A DNA stretch of 64,000 nt. Origin: Comamonas sp. NLF-1-9. GTDB lineage: Bacteria > Pseudomonadota > Gammaproteobacteria > Burkholderiales > Burkholderiaceae_C. Position 1 is the stretch's first letter, and the number at the start of each line of letters is the position of its first letter. Location of the stretch: NCBI RefSeq assembly GCF_019195435.1, contig NZ_CP078069.1, positions 2,046,001 through 2,110,000 on the forward strand, read 5' to 3'. The notes beneath the pieces are model-generated. The model saw only the letters and a list, made by a program, of their open reading frames with translations, had not been told where the DNA came from and searched no databases. This document shows positions 16,773 to 24,811 of the stretch, piece by piece. The position numbers were made by a program, and so were the translations under genes.

Positions 16773-17905
16773 CGGGAAGCCTCGCTGCGTCGCGCCCGAT
16801 CGATGTCGGAATGCATGAGTGCTTCGTACTGCTTGACGATACGGTCCCAAGAATAGTCCTCGATCACGATGTTGCGCGCGCGCCTGGACGCGGCGCGCCG
16901 GGCTTGCGCCGACAGCTTGTGCACGGCGCTCAATGCGCGCGCGAGTTGCGCCGGCGTGTGAAAGTACTGCGCGGCATCTCGAGCAACCTCCCGGTTGAAC
17001 GGGTTGTCGTGGGCGACGACCAGGTTGCCGCAGGCCAGCGCTTCGAGCAGCGAAGGATTGGTTCCCCCGACCGAATGGCCGTGCACATGGCAGGCAGCGC
17101 CGAGACGCAGGTTGGTCAATGCGCGCGCGTCGTACACCGGCCCGACAAAGCGCACCTTGTCGCCCGCAAGTGCGCGCAGGCGCTGCTGATACGCGGATGA
17201 CGCCTGCTGAACGTCTCCAACGATCACCAGTGGCCAGTCCCCCGCCCAGGAGGCATGTCCCTGCACAATTTCGAGCAAATGGTTTTCCGGCTCCGCACGC
17301 GCAACGACAAGAACATACTGGCCCGCGCACAGCCCCCAGGAAGACAGATCAAGAGTGGGCGGCGTTGAGGTCACGGGCACATCCGCTCCATAGGCGATGA
17401 AACTGCAGGGCGACCCCCGCGGATAGCGGCGCGCATAGTGTTCGGCGATGGCTTGGGCATCGGCCAGCACCCGTGTGGGCGCCCACGAAGAAACCCACTC
17501 CATGGTACGCAGATAGAGGCGCGCCATTCGTCCCCATTTGCTGCGTGCCCATTCAAGACCGTCAACGTTCAACCAGACCGTCTGCCCGTGGACGCGGCGA
17601 TTCCACCAGCAAGCCCAGGCAGCTCCATATCCGAGCATGTAGATCAGGTCATAGCCTGCGCGCGCGTCGCGCAGGCATCGGCAGTCGTAGCCGATCACCG
17701 AAGCGGCACCCCAACGCGGCCGCTGTATGTGGCGTATGCGTACCCCGTGATACCAGGTGTCTTGCAGACCAGCGCTGTCAGCTTCGGCATAGACCGTCAC
17801 CTGCATGCCACGCTGCACCAGGCGTGTGGCCAGTTGCTCGGCGAAAGTCTCGAAACCGCCGTAACTTGCCGGTATGCCGCGCGTGCCCAGGATTGCAATG
17901 TGCAT
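16769..17905 (-). CDS. Family 4 glycosyltransferase with DUF1972-type N-terminus
   Basis: A 378-residue GT-B glycosyltransferase. The N-terminus IAILGTRGIPASYGGFETFAE is the hallmark of the DUF1972 group of rhamnan and O-antigen rhamnosyltransferases. The C-terminal half carries the family 4 signature region GGTNPSLLEALACGNLVVA, with the E-x7-E-like motif shortened to one clear glutamate. The start at ATG 17905 is chosen because the conserved block begins there, while the frame extends upstream without similarity. It probably transfers rhamnose in the same pathway as the gene that overlaps its 3' end. Confidence 0.83.
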   Translation of the reverse strand: MHIAILGTRGIPASYGGFETFAEQLATRLVQRGMQVTVYAEADSAGLQDTWYHGVRIRHIQRPRWGAASVIGYDCRCLRDARAGYDLIYMLGYGAAWACWWNRRVHGQTVWLNVDGLEWARSKWGRMARLYLRTMEWVSSWAPTRVLADAQAIAEHYARRYPRGSPCSFIAYGADVPVTSTPPTLDLSSWGLCAGQYVLVVARAEPENHLLEIVQGHASWAGDWPLVIVGDVQQASSAYQQRLRALAGDKVRFVGPVYDARALTNLRLGAACHVHGHSVGGTNPSLLEALACGNLVVAHDNPFNREVARDAAQYFHTPAQLARALSAVHKLSAQARRAASRRARNIVIEDYSWDRIVKQYEALMHSDIDRARRSEASR

Positions 17906-18062
17906 GGGAAGTAGGCGCGGTGATGCCGACGACACTGCAGGGTATTGGTGGGCGGCTCGAAAAGCGGCCCACAATGCAAAAGACAGGAGTGTAAGCCAAG
18001 GGTCGCACGCTCCCCGCACACGGCCGCGCAGAACTCACGAGGACAAGTCTCGTTCAGGAGCG

Positions 18063-18659
18063 CTACGACGATGACTGAGCATCCTGCCGCGGCGCGTGAA
18101 AAGCCTCGTCATTCGGCAGTTGCGCCTGGGCCAGCGACACACCCTGCGAGTCCTTGCTCGAAAGCAGCGGCTCGCCCCCCACGTCGGGCCAGGCGATGGC
18201 GAGTTGCGGGTCGTTCCAGAGGATGCAGCGCTCGGCCTGCGGCGCGTAGTAGGTGGTGGTCTTGTAGAGGAAGTCGGCGGTTTCGCTCAAGACCAGAAAG
18301 CCGTGCGCCAGGCCAGGCGGGATCCAGAGCTGGTGCTGGTTGTCTTCGGACAGCTCCACGCCTACCCAGCGGCCGAAGCTGGGCGAGCCGCGGCGGATGT
18401 CGACCGCCACGTCCCAGACGCGCCCGCGCGTGACGCGCACCAGCTTGCCCTGGGCGTGCGGCGGCATCTGGTAGTGCAGGCCGCGCAGCACGCCACGGGC
18501 AGAGCGACTGTGGTTGTCCTGCACGAACTGGAAGTTGGTTCCGGTAGCCTCGTTGAAGGCCTGCTGGTTGAAGCTCTCAAAGAAGAAGCCGCGCGCGTCG
18601 CCGAAGACCTTGGGGGCGATCAGCAGCACGTCGGGGATGGCGGTAGGGGTGGCTTGCAT
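18063..18659 (-). CDS. rmlC: dTDP-4-dehydrorhamnose 3,5-epimerase
   Basis: A 198-residue cupin enzyme that epimerises C3 and C5 of dTDP-4-keto-6-deoxyglucose, the third step of dTDP-L-rhamnose synthesis. Typical blocks are visible: DARGFFFESFNQQAF, the active-site region LRGLHYQ with the catalytic histidine, KLVRVTRGRVWDVAVD, and the lid region WIPPGLAHGFLVLSE. The length is normal (about 180-200). The C-terminal 20 residues are polar and variable. A pair of CCCTCCCCC palindromes separates it from rmlA. Confidence 0.95.
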   Translation of the reverse strand: MQATPTAIPDVLLIAPKVFGDARGFFFESFNQQAFNEATGTNFQFVQDNHSRSARGVLRGLHYQMPPHAQGKLVRVTRGRVWDVAVDIRRGSPSFGRWVGVELSEDNQHQLWIPPGLAHGFLVLSETADFLYKTTTYYAPQAERCILWNDPQLAIAWPDVGGEPLLSSKDSQGVSLAQAQLPNDEAFHAPRQDAQSSS

Positions 18660-18687
18660 GGGGCTTTCGCGATATTGGATTTTGGCT

Positions 18688-18781
18688 ACTTCCCCCTCTG
18701 GGGGAAGGCGGGGATGGGGGCCGGTTTGCTCTGCCAGCGCCGTCCGCCCCTACCCCTGCCCTCCCCCAGAGGGGGAGGGAG
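18688..18781. repeat. Palindrome pair (REPIN-like) between rmlA and rmlC
   Basis: Two G/C palindromes in opposite orientation: CTTCCCCCTCTGGGGGAAGG at 18689-18708 and CTCCCCCAGAGGGGGAGGGA at 18761-18780, with flanks (GGGGATGGGGG and CCCCTACCCCTGCC) that also mirror each other. The whole 94 bases can fold as one hairpin or two. The stop codon of rmlA lies inside it, so the final rmlA residues come from the repeat. It may act as a transcript stabiliser or attenuator; this is not shown. Confidence 0.75.
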
Positions 18782-19661
18782 TTGAAGCGCCATACAACCC
18801 GCGCAGATACTGCCCGTAGCCGTTCTTGAGCAGCGGCTGGGCCAGTGCTTCAAGCTGGGCCGAGTCGATCCAGCGCTGGCGCCAGGCGATTTCTTCGGGG
18901 CAGGCGACCTTCAGGCCCTGGCGGCGCTCGATGGTGGCGATGAATTGGCTGGCTTCGAGCAGGCTCTCGTGCGTGCCGGTATCGAGCCAGGCATAGCCCC
19001 GGCCCATGGGCTGCACGGAAAGCTGCCCCCGATCGAGGTAGAGCCGGTTGAGGTCGGTGATCTCCAGCTCGCCCCGGGCCGAGGGCTTGAGGCTTTTGGC
19101 CAGGTCAACGACTTGCGCGTCGTAGAAGTACAGGCCGGTGACGGCGTAGTTGGATTTGGGCGCCCTGGGCTTTTCCTCGATCGAGAGCACGCGGCCGGCG
19201 GCGTCGAACTCGGCCACGCCGTAGCGCTCGGGGTCTTGCACGTGGTAGGCAAAGACGGTCGCGCCTTGCGCCGACGCGGCGGCGCGCGTGAGCAGCGGCT
19301 GCAGGTCGTGGCCGTGGAAGATGTTGTCGCCCAGCACCAGGGTGCTGGGTGCACCGGCGAGGAAGGCTTCACCGATCAGAAAGGCCTGCGCCAGGCCGTC
19401 GGGGCTTTCCTGCACGGCGTAGTGCAGCGACAGGCCCCACTGGCTGCCGTCGCCCAGCAACTGCGCAAAGCGCGGCGTGTCCTGGGGGGTGCTGATGATG
19501 AGGATTTCGCGTATACCCGCGAGCATCAGGGTGCTGAGCGGGTAATAGATCATGGGCTTGTCGTAGACCGGCAGCAGTTGCTTGCTGATCGCCAGCGTCG
19601 CCGGATGCAGCCGGGTGCCGGAGCCGCCGGCGAGGATGATGCCTTTGCGTGCGAGGGTCAT
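18750..19661 (-). CDS. rmlA: Glucose-1-phosphate thymidylyltransferase
   Basis: A 303-residue nucleotidyltransferase that makes dTDP-glucose, the first step of the rhamnose pathway. The signature [11 protein letters not shown] follows the first strand, then [30 protein letters not shown], and [21 protein letters not shown], all diagnostic of RmlA. The start is ATG 19661; an upstream TTG at 19679 is less likely. The last ten residues ([10 protein letters not shown]) are not family sequence but translation of the adjoining palindromic repeat, which has replaced or extended the natural end. Confidence 0.95.
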   Translation of the reverse strand: MTLARKGIILAGGSGTRLHPATLAISKQLLPVYDKPMIYYPLSTLMLAGIREILIISTPQDTPRFAQLLGDGSQWGLSLHYAVQESPDGLAQAFLIGEAFLAGAPSTLVLGDNIFHGHDLQPLLTRAAASAQGATVFAYHVQDPERYGVAEFDAAGRVLSIEEKPRAPKSNYAVTGLYFYDAQVVDLAKSLKPSARGELEITDLNRLYLDRGQLSVQPMGRGYAWLDTGTHESLLEASQFIATIERRQGLKVACPEEIAWRQRWIDSAQLEALAQPLLKNGYGQYLRGLYGASTPSPSGGGQG

Positions 19662-19682
19662 GCGATGGTTCCCGGTCAACAG

Positions 19683-20078
19683 TCAGGCCGCCAGCACAGT
19701 GCGGGCGATATCAGGGAAGGCGCGCAGGATCTGCGCGTCCATGGTGACGAGCGGCACACCCAGTTGCTGCGCCAGAGCGACGAATTCGCAGTCGTAGGCG
19801 GAGCAGCCGCTGTGCTGCGCAAGCTGCAACACTTGGAGTGAATCCACTTCATGCTCGGCGCCCTGCATCAGTGCTTGCGCTTCGAGCTGGATGGCACTGG
19901 CCTGCTCGAACCCCAGCAGGCCGCGGCGCAGGTAGCCCGTGAGTACGTTGCGCAATTCACTGCGCCAGAGCACGGGCGCAGCCCAGTCTGGCTGGCGCTC
20001 CAGCAAGGCCTCAGCCGCGGCGGTGTGCTCACCCGGCAGATACAGATAGGCCAACACGTTGGTATCGACAACGATCAT
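19683..20078 (-). CDS. vapC: PIN-domain toxin of a VapBC-like module
   Basis: A 131-residue PIN-domain protein, a probable ribonuclease toxin. It starts MIVVDTNVLAYLYLPGE and keeps the expected acidic residues: Asp5, Glu41, Asp96 (in SAYDCEFVALA) and Asp114 (in VTMDAQIL). It overlaps the antitoxin gene by four bases, as usual in VapBC pairs. The target RNA cannot be predicted from the sequence. The pair splits the rml cluster between rmlD and rmlA. Confidence 0.88.
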   Translation of the reverse strand: MIVVDTNVLAYLYLPGEHTAAAEALLERQPDWAAPVLWRSELRNVLTGYLRRGLLGFEQASAIQLEAQALMQGAEHEVDSLQVLQLAQHSGCSAYDCEFVALAQQLGVPLVTMDAQILRAFPDIARTVLAA

Positions 20079-20317
20079 GCACGTCCTGCACGTTTGAAGG
20101 CGTCGACATCGTGGATATGGAAATGCGGCGGCAGGCCTGCGCGCAAGGCGCGCGCACGCGCAAGGCGCTGTGCAGGCGCAACGGCAGTGGGCAGGAGCAC
20201 GGCTTCCAGGCAGACGATGGCTTCACTGTTCAGGCTGCGGCGGTTGGCCTGCGCCGACAGCTTGAGCCGTTCATAAACGGGCGCAGGGATGTTCTTCAGC
20301 GTCAGCGTTGCGGACAT
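20075..20317 (-). CDS. vapB: Ribbon-helix-helix antitoxin (FitA/VapB-like)
   Basis: An 80-residue protein. The N-terminal SATLTLKNIPAPVYERLKLSA followed by NRRSLNSEAIVCLEAVL fits an Arc-type ribbon-helix-helix DNA-binding domain, as in FitA/StbC antitoxins. The C-terminal tail (LPPHFHIHDVDAFKRAG) is the likely toxin-neutralising segment. The start is ATG 20317. Twenty bases upstream is a nine-base inverted repeat that is the likely autoregulatory operator. The toxin gene overlaps the 3' end. Confidence 0.85.
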   Translation of the reverse strand: MSATLTLKNIPAPVYERLKLSAQANRRSLNSEAIVCLEAVLLPTAVAPAQRLARARALRAGLPPHFHIHDVDAFKRAGRA

Positions 20318-20337
20318 GGCGGTATGCCCTCCATTGC

Positions 20338-20360
20338 AATGGAACCATTTTGGTTCCATT
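20338..20360. promoter_or_regulatory. Inverted-repeat operator upstream of vapBC
   Basis: Perfect inverted repeat AATGGAACC - ATTTT - GGTTCCATT (nine-base arms), 21 bases upstream of the vapB start, next to a second small palindrome ATTGCAAT at 20333-20340. Ribbon-helix-helix antitoxins usually bind such repeats and repress their own promoter. The binding itself is inferred. Confidence 0.65.
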
Positions 20361-20383
20361 TTAATGACGGCAGTCTTTGCCGA

Positions 20384-21274
20384 TCACAGGATTTCGGCCA
20401 ACATGCGCGCCACGCCCTGCTCCCAGGGCGGCAGAGTCAAGCCGAAGGTGGTGCGCAACTTGGTGGTATCGAGCCGCGAATTGGACGGGCGCCGCGCCGG
20501 CGTGGGATAGGCGCTGGTAGGGACGGGGGCGACCTCGGTTGCTTTGATTTGCATAGCTGGTTGCGCTTGTCTGGCTTGCGAAATCACGTATTTTGCGTAT
20601 GAAAACCAGTTGGTCTCGCCGCCGGCGACGCAGTGGTACAGACCGCCATGCTCGGGCTGGGTTTGCAGCTGGCGCACCGCGAGGGCGGTGACGTCGGCCA
20701 GCAGCTCGGCGCTGGTGGGCGCGCCCCATTGGTCGTCGATGACGGTGAGGCGCTCGCGCTCGCGGGCCAGGCGCAGCATGGTCTTGGCGAAGTTGCCGCC
20801 GCGCGCGCCATAGACCCAGCTGGTGCGCAGGATCAGGTGGCGGCAGCCCGACTGCTGGATCAGTTGTTCGCCCTCCCATTTGGTCGCGCCATAGACGCAG
20901 AGCGGCGCGGGCGCATCGGCCTCTCGCCAAGGGCGCGTGCCACTGCCATCAAAAACGTAGTCGCTGCTGTAGTGCACCAGCCAGGCGCCCAGCCGCGCGG
21001 CTTCCTTGGCGAGCGCGCCGGGGGTAGTGGCGTTGAGCAGGCGGGCGCGCTCGGGTTCGCTCTCGGCGCGGTCCACTGCGGTGTGGGCGGCGGCGTTGAC
21101 GATGAGCTCAGGGCGCAGGGCGCGCACGGTGGCCGCCACGGCGTCCGGCCGGGCAAAGTCACCGCAGTAGTCTGTGCTGTCGTGGCTCAGCGCAGTGACC
21201 CGGCCCAGCGGCGCCAGGCTGCGTTGCAGCTCCCAGCCGACCTGGCCGTTGCGGCCGAAGAGCAGGATGTTCAT
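20384..21274 (-). CDS. rmlD: dTDP-4-dehydrorhamnose reductase
   Basis: A 296-residue SDR-fold enzyme, last step of dTDP-L-rhamnose synthesis. The nucleotide-binding start is MNILLFGRNGQVGWELQRSL, then NAAAHTAVDRAE, the DYVFDGSGTRPW block and the catalytic YGATKWEGEQ. The start is ATG 21274. A TAGCTG-type dispersed repeat lies within the coding sequence at 20537-20610 and encodes the stretch around FSYAKYVISQARQAQPAMQIKA without breaking the frame. The gene follows rmlB on the same strand. Confidence 0.95.
   Translation of the reverse strand: MNILLFGRNGQVGWELQRSLAPLGRVTALSHDSTDYCGDFARPDAVAATVRALRPELIVNAAAHTAVDRAESEPERARLLNATTPGALAKEAARLGAWLVHYSSDYVFDGSGTRPWREADAPAPLCVYGATKWEGEQLIQQSGCRHLILRTSWVYGARGGNFAKTMLRLARERERLTVIDDQWGAPTSAELLADVTALAVRQLQTQPEHGGLYHCVAGGETNWFSYAKYVISQARQAQPAMQIKATEVAPVPTSAYPTPARRPSNSRLDTTKLRTTFGLTLPPWEQGVARMLAEIL
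20537..20610 (+). repeat. TAGCTG-type dispersed repeat inside rmlD
   Basis: On the plus strand the sequence TTTGCATAGCTGGTTGCGC is followed by GCTTGCGAAATCACG and a T-rich end near TGCGTATGAAAAC, matching the layout of the copies at 1152 and 51238. It lies in frame within rmlD and contributes a stretch of about 24 residues in a loop region. Confidence 0.55.
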
Positions 21275-21290
21275 GGGCGTGCGGATTTGG

Positions 21291-21425
21291 CCCCTTCCCC
21301 CGCTGGGGGAAGGTAGGGATGGGGGCGGCGTGCACATGCGCCACTGCGTGTTTTTCGTGCGGCCGCTGGCCCTCCCCCAAAGGGGGAGGGAGTATGAGGC
21401 TGCCTTCTCCCAGAGGGCGAGGGAG
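21291..21425. repeat. Cluster of CCCTCCCCC-type palindromes between rmlB and rmlD
   Basis: Three G/C palindromes: CTTCCCCCGCTGGGGGAAGG near 21295, CCCTCCCCCAAAGGGGGAGGG near 21370-21390, and CTTCTCCCAGAGGGCGAGGGAG near 21404-21424. The first two are oppositely oriented with mirrored flanks, as in the pair at 18688. They fill most of the rmlD-rmlB gap of 168 bases. Confidence 0.7.
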
Positions 21426-21442
21426 CCTGAAATGCCGCCTCT

Positions 21443-22504
21443 TCAATCCGCATAGTGCCTTGCCACCCACTCGCGGTAGGCGCCGCTTTGCACCTGCGCA
21501 ACCCATTCGGGGTGGCCGAGGTACCACTGCACGGTCTTGCGGATACCGGTGTCGAAGGTTTCGGCGGGGGTCCAGCCCAGCTCGCGCGCGATCTTGCCGG
21601 CGTCGATGGCGTAGCGGCGGTCGTGGCCGGGGCGGTCGGTGACGTGGGTGATCTGGCTTTCGTATTTGCCGCCATCGGCACGCGGGCGCTGTTCGTCCAG
21701 CAGCGCGCAGATGCTGCGCACGATGGCGATGTTGGTCTTTTCGTTGTGCCCGCCGATGTTGTAGATCTCGCCGGGGCGCCCGGCTTGCAGCACGCGGCGG
21801 ATGGCAGCGCAGTGGTCGCTGACGTAGAGCCAGTCGCGCACCTGCAGGCCGTCGCCGTAGATCGGCAGGGGTTTGCCGGCCAGGGCGTTGAGGATGACCA
21901 GCGGGATGAGCTTTTCAGGAAATTGCAGCGGGCCGTAGTTGTTGCTGCAGTTCGTCGTCAAGACCGGCAGGCCATAGGTGTGGTGCCAGGCGCGCACCAG
22001 GTGGTCGCTTGCGGCCTTGCTGGCCGAGTAGGGGCTGTTGGGCGCGACGTTGGTGGTTTCGCTGAAGGCCGGGTCGGTGGGCGAGAGCGTGCCATAGACC
22101 TCGTCGGTGGAGACGTGCAAGAAGCGAAACGCTTCTTTTTTTATAGCTGGCAGCGCGCTCCAGTATTGGCGCGCAGCCTCCAAAAGCCTGAAAGTTCCGA
22201 CGACGTTGGTCTGGATGAAATCCTCGGGCCCGTGGATGGAGCGGTCCACATGGCTTTCGGCCGCAAAGTGCACGATGGCGCGCGGCTGGTGTTCGCCCAG
22301 CAAGCGATCGAGCAGCGCACGGTCGGCAATGTCGCCCTGCACGAAGACGTGGCGCGCATCGCCGGCCACGGCAGCGAGGTTGTGCCGGTTTCCCGCGTAG
22401 GTGAGCTTGTCGAGGTTGACCACGCCTTCGCTTGCGGGCTGCGCCAGCCAGTCGAGCACGAAGTTGGCGCCGATGAAGCCGGCGCCCCCGGTAACGAGAA
22501 TCAT
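21443..22504 (-). CDS. rmlB: dTDP-glucose 4,6-dehydratase
   Basis: A 353-residue extended-SDR enzyme that converts dTDP-glucose to the 4-keto-6-deoxy sugar. Clear motifs: [20 protein letters not shown] at the start, [12 protein letters not shown], the catalytic block [25 protein letters not shown] with the Tyr-x3-Lys pair, [19 protein letters not shown], and [16 protein letters not shown] dispersed repeat lies in frame just before VSTDEVYG and encodes [15 protein letters not shown], a variable surface helix in the family. Start ATG 22504. It leads the rmlBD block. Confidence 0.96.
   Translation of the reverse strand: MILVTGGAGFIGANFVLDWLAQPASEGVVNLDKLTYAGNRHNLAAVAGDARHVFVQGDIADRALLDRLLGEHQPRAIVHFAAESHVDRSIHGPEDFIQTNVVGTFRLLEAARQYWSALPAIKKEAFRFLHVSTDEVYGTLSPTDPAFSETTNVAPNSPYSASKAASDHLVRAWHHTYGLPVLTTNCSNNYGPLQFPEKLIPLVILNALAGKPLPIYGDGLQVRDWLYVSDHCAAIRRVLQAGRPGEIYNIGGHNEKTNIAIVRSICALLDEQRPRADGGKYESQITHVTDRPGHDRRYAIDAGKIARELGWTPAETFDTGIRKTVQWYLGHPEWVAQVQSGAYREWVARHYAD
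22126..22200 (+). repeat. TAGCTG-type dispersed repeat inside rmlB
   Basis: T-run followed by TATAGCTGGCAGCGCGCTCC, then AGTATTGGCGCGCAGCC and CCAAAAGCCTGAAAG. The layout matches the other copies; the coding frame of rmlB passes through it. The encoded residues align with a normally present but variable helix, so the repeat may have replaced native sequence rather than been added. Confidence 0.5.
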
Positions 22505-22562
22505 GGGGAAGGAGACAAGCGCGTTGGGAGGCTGGGAATTATCCCATCGCAACAATCAGCGC

Positions 22563-22591
22563 CCTGCCCTCCCCGGAGGGTGAGGGAGAAC
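22563..22591. repeat. Single CCCTCCCC palindrome between coaX and rmlB
   Basis: CCCTCCCCGGAGGGTGAGGGAG, one half of the paired palindromes seen elsewhere, in the 91-base gap between rmlB and coaX. Confidence 0.55.
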
Positions 22592-22595
22592 AGCC

Positions 22596-23360
22596 TCAAG
22601 CAAAGCGCCGCACGGCGATCTCCAGCAGGCCGTCGAAGATGAGGTTTTCCACCAGCTCGAAGGGCCGCGTCATGCTGGGCATCATCTTCCAGCCCGCGCC
22701 GCCGGTCATGAGGCACAGTGGCTCCTGCCCGGTGTGCGCGCGCAGGTGCTGCCACATGCGCTCCACCGCGCCGGCGATGGCGTAGGTGCCGCCGCTGGTG
22801 AGCGCGTCGCTGGTGTTGGCGGGAAAGAGCTGCACCTCGCCCGTGGGTACGCTCAGGCCCGCGGTGCCGGTTTCCAGCGCGCGCAGCATGATGCCGTGGC
22901 CGGGCAGGATCAGTCCGCCAAGAAAGCGTCCGTCGGCGTCGATGGCTTCCACCGTGACCGCGGTGCCAACCATCACCAGGACGATGGGGCGCGGCGCGCC
23001 CTGCGCCAGCATGTGATGGCGCGCACCAATCATGGCCACCCAGCGGTCCGCGCCCAGGCGCTCGGGGCGCTCGTAGCCGTTGATGAGGCCGGCCTCTTCG
23101 GCGCCGGGCACGACCCAGTGCGGCGTGAGCTCCCAGGCGTCCATCTGCTCTTCGATCAGGCGCTTGACCGCGTCGCCGGCCACCACGCAGCCGAGCATGG
23201 TGCTGGGCTCGGGCAGCTGCGACCAGGCGCCGTCGGCCAGGCGCTGGACGTTGTCGAGGAATTCCACCCCGTGCGCCTGGGCCGCCGCCCCCGGACGGGG
23301 GGCGTCGTAGAGTGCCCATTTCAGACGCGTGTTGCCCACGTCGATCGCGAGAAAGCCCAT
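22596..23360 (-). CDS. coaX: Type III pantothenate kinase
   Basis: A 254-residue kinase of the ASKHA fold, first step of coenzyme A synthesis from pantothenate. Motifs in order: [15 protein letters not shown] (phosphate 1), [11 protein letters not shown] (pantothenate site), [21 protein letters not shown] (phosphate 2 with the catalytic region), [10 protein letters not shown] and the adenosine-site MTGGAGWKM. Length is normal. The start ATG 23360 precedes the conserved motif by four residues. It is divergent from the LysM gene and followed on its strand by rmlB, which is probably unrelated. Confidence 0.94.
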   Translation of the reverse strand: MGFLAIDVGNTRLKWALYDAPRPGAAAQAHGVEFLDNVQRLADGAWSQLPEPSTMLGCVVAGDAVKRLIEEQMDAWELTPHWVVPGAEEAGLINGYERPERLGADRWVAMIGARHHMLAQGAPRPIVLVMVGTAVTVEAIDADGRFLGGLILPGHGIMLRALETGTAGLSVPTGEVQLFPANTSDALTSGGTYAIAGAVERMWQHLRAHTGQEPLCLMTGGAGWKMMPSMTRPFELVENLIFDGLLEIAVRRFA

Positions 23361-23514
23361 GGGCGCGGATTATGGCAAGGCCGGTGCCCGCCGCCCGCCG
23401 GGAACACCGATTGCAGGGCGCAAATGTCAATCATCGTCCGGCCGCGGGCGCCCGGCGGGGGTGCGGCGCGCAGCGGCGCTATATTGAGCAGCTAGCAACG
23501 ACAGGAGGTCACAC

Positions 23515-24024
23515 ATGGGTTTGTTCAGTTTCATCAAGGAAGCCGGTGAAAAGCTTTTTGGCGGCAGCGCCGCGCACGCCGGCGAGCCGGCCGCGCGTGC
23601 GGGCGAGCCGTCCGCGCCCACCCAGGGCGATCTGGACCAGCGCGCGGGCAAGGCGATCGAGGCCTATATCGCCGCCCAGAACCTGGGCGTGAGCGACGTG
23701 AAGGTGGCTTTCGCCGGCCCCGAGGGCAAGGTGACCGTGACCGGCACTGCCCCGACGCAGGCGCTCAAGGAAAAGGTCACGCTGTGCTGTGGCAACGTGG
23801 CCAGCGTCACCAGCGTGGACAACCAGATGGTGGTGACCACGCCCGAGCCCGAGGCGCAATACCACGACGTGGTGCGCGGCGACACGCTCAGCGCGATTGC
23901 CAAGAAGTTCTACGGCGACGCCAACAAGTACCCGGTGATCTTCGAAGCCAACAAGCCCATGCTCTCGCACCCGGACAAGATCTACCCGGGGCAGAAGCTG
24001 CGCATTCCGCCGCTGAAGCAGTAA
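23515..24024 (+). CDS. kbp: BON and LysM domain protein (Kbp/YgaU-like)
   Basis: A 169-residue protein. After MGLFSFIKEAGEKLFG comes an alanine-rich linker, a BON domain at about residues 41-110 (VKVAFAGPEGKVTVTGTAP) and a LysM domain at 118-166 (YHDVVRGDTLSAIAKKFYGD to YPGQKLRIP). This order matches YgaU/Kbp of E. coli, a cytoplasmic potassium-binding stress protein. There is no signal peptide, in keeping with that relative. A good AGGAGG ribosome site (GACAGGAGGTCACAC) precedes the ATG. The symbol is by family resemblance. Confidence 0.88.
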   Translation: MGLFSFIKEAGEKLFGGSAAHAGEPAARAGEPSAPTQGDLDQRAGKAIEAYIAAQNLGVSDVKVAFAGPEGKVTVTGTAPTQALKEKVTLCCGNVASVTSVDNQMVVTTPEPEAQYHDVVRGDTLSAIAKKFYGDANKYPVIFEANKPMLSHPDKIYPGQKLRIPPLKQ

Positions 24025-24048
24025 ACCAAACCTTGCCTGGTGGGGCAG

Positions 24049-24083
24049 GCCGCTGGCGCGCGCGGCGTGTCGGCGGCTTTTTT
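24049..24083 (+). terminator. Putative Rho-independent terminator after the LysM gene
   Basis: A G/C-rich stem with GCCGC at 24049-24053 pairing with GCGGC at 24073-24077, followed by six T at 24078-24083, 25 bases after the stop codon. The loop is long and may hold further pairing. It ends next to the stop of the convergent metallopeptidase gene at 24089. Confidence 0.45.
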
Positions 24084-24088
24084 GCGCC

Positions 24089-24811
24089 TCAGTCCCACAG
24101 CGGCGTGCAAACGCCGCGCAGCTCGCGGCGCAGCTGCCGGTGCTGCGGCACGAGCTGCTCGACGATGGCCCAGAAGCGCGGGCTGTGGTTCATCTCGCGC
24201 AGGTGGGCAAGCTCATGCACCACCACGTAGTCGATCAGCTCGGGGCGCAGGTGCATGAGGCGCCAGTTCAGGCGAATGCTGCCCTGGGCGCTGGCGCTGC
24301 CCCAGCGCGTGGCTGCGCTGGTGAGCAGCACGCGCGCAGGCTGCACCTGCAGGCGCGGCGCAAACCGCTGCACCTGCTGCGCAAAGTGCGCGCGCGCCTC
24401 GCGCTGAAACCAGGCCAGCACCCGCGCGCGCAGCACCGAAGTCGGGCTGCCCGGCGGCAGGCCGGTGTGCAGTTGCTCGCCCGAGAGCAGCGGCGCGCGG
24501 CGCAAGCCGTCGCAGCGCAGCGTGAGCACGCCGCCCTGCCAGGGCAGTTGCCCGCCCTCGGCCCAGACGATGCGCGCAGCCTGCTGGCGCTGCGCCTGCT
24601 CTTGCATCTGCTGGAGCTTGCGCAGAACCCAGACGGACTTTTCCTGCAGCGCGGCCTCTATGGTGCCCAGCGTGGTCCAGGCAGGGGCGCGCACCACCAG
24701 ACCTTGTGCGCTGACGGTCAAGCCTATGCTGCGCCGACGCGCACGCTGCAATTCGTAGCTGACGGCGCTGCCGGCGAGCAGCACCTGGCGCTGGGCTGGG
24801 CGCTCGTTCAC
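24089..24811 (-). CDS. YgjP/DUF45-type zinc metallopeptidase
   Basis: A 240-residue protein with a zinc-peptidase motif HELAH at residues 199-203 and a third histidine at 209 (MNHSPRFW). Upstream are the family blocks LTVSAQGLVVRAPAW and TRWGSASAQGSIRLNWRL. This is the YgjP-like metallohydrolase family (SprT/M48-like gluzincins). The substrate is not known. It overlaps plsC by four bases and is probably translated with it. The N-terminal third is beta-rich followed by an arginine- and glutamine-rich helix. Confidence 0.87.
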   Translation of the reverse strand: MNERPAQRQVLLAGSAVSYELQRARRRSIGLTVSAQGLVVRAPAWTTLGTIEAALQEKSVWVLRKLQQMQEQAQRQQAARIVWAEGGQLPWQGGVLTLRCDGLRRAPLLSGEQLHTGLPPGSPTSVLRARVLAWFQREARAHFAQQVQRFAPRLQVQPARVLLTSAATRWGSASAQGSIRLNWRLMHLRPELIDYVVVHELAHLREMNHSPRFWAIVEQLVPQHRQLRRELRGVCTPLWD

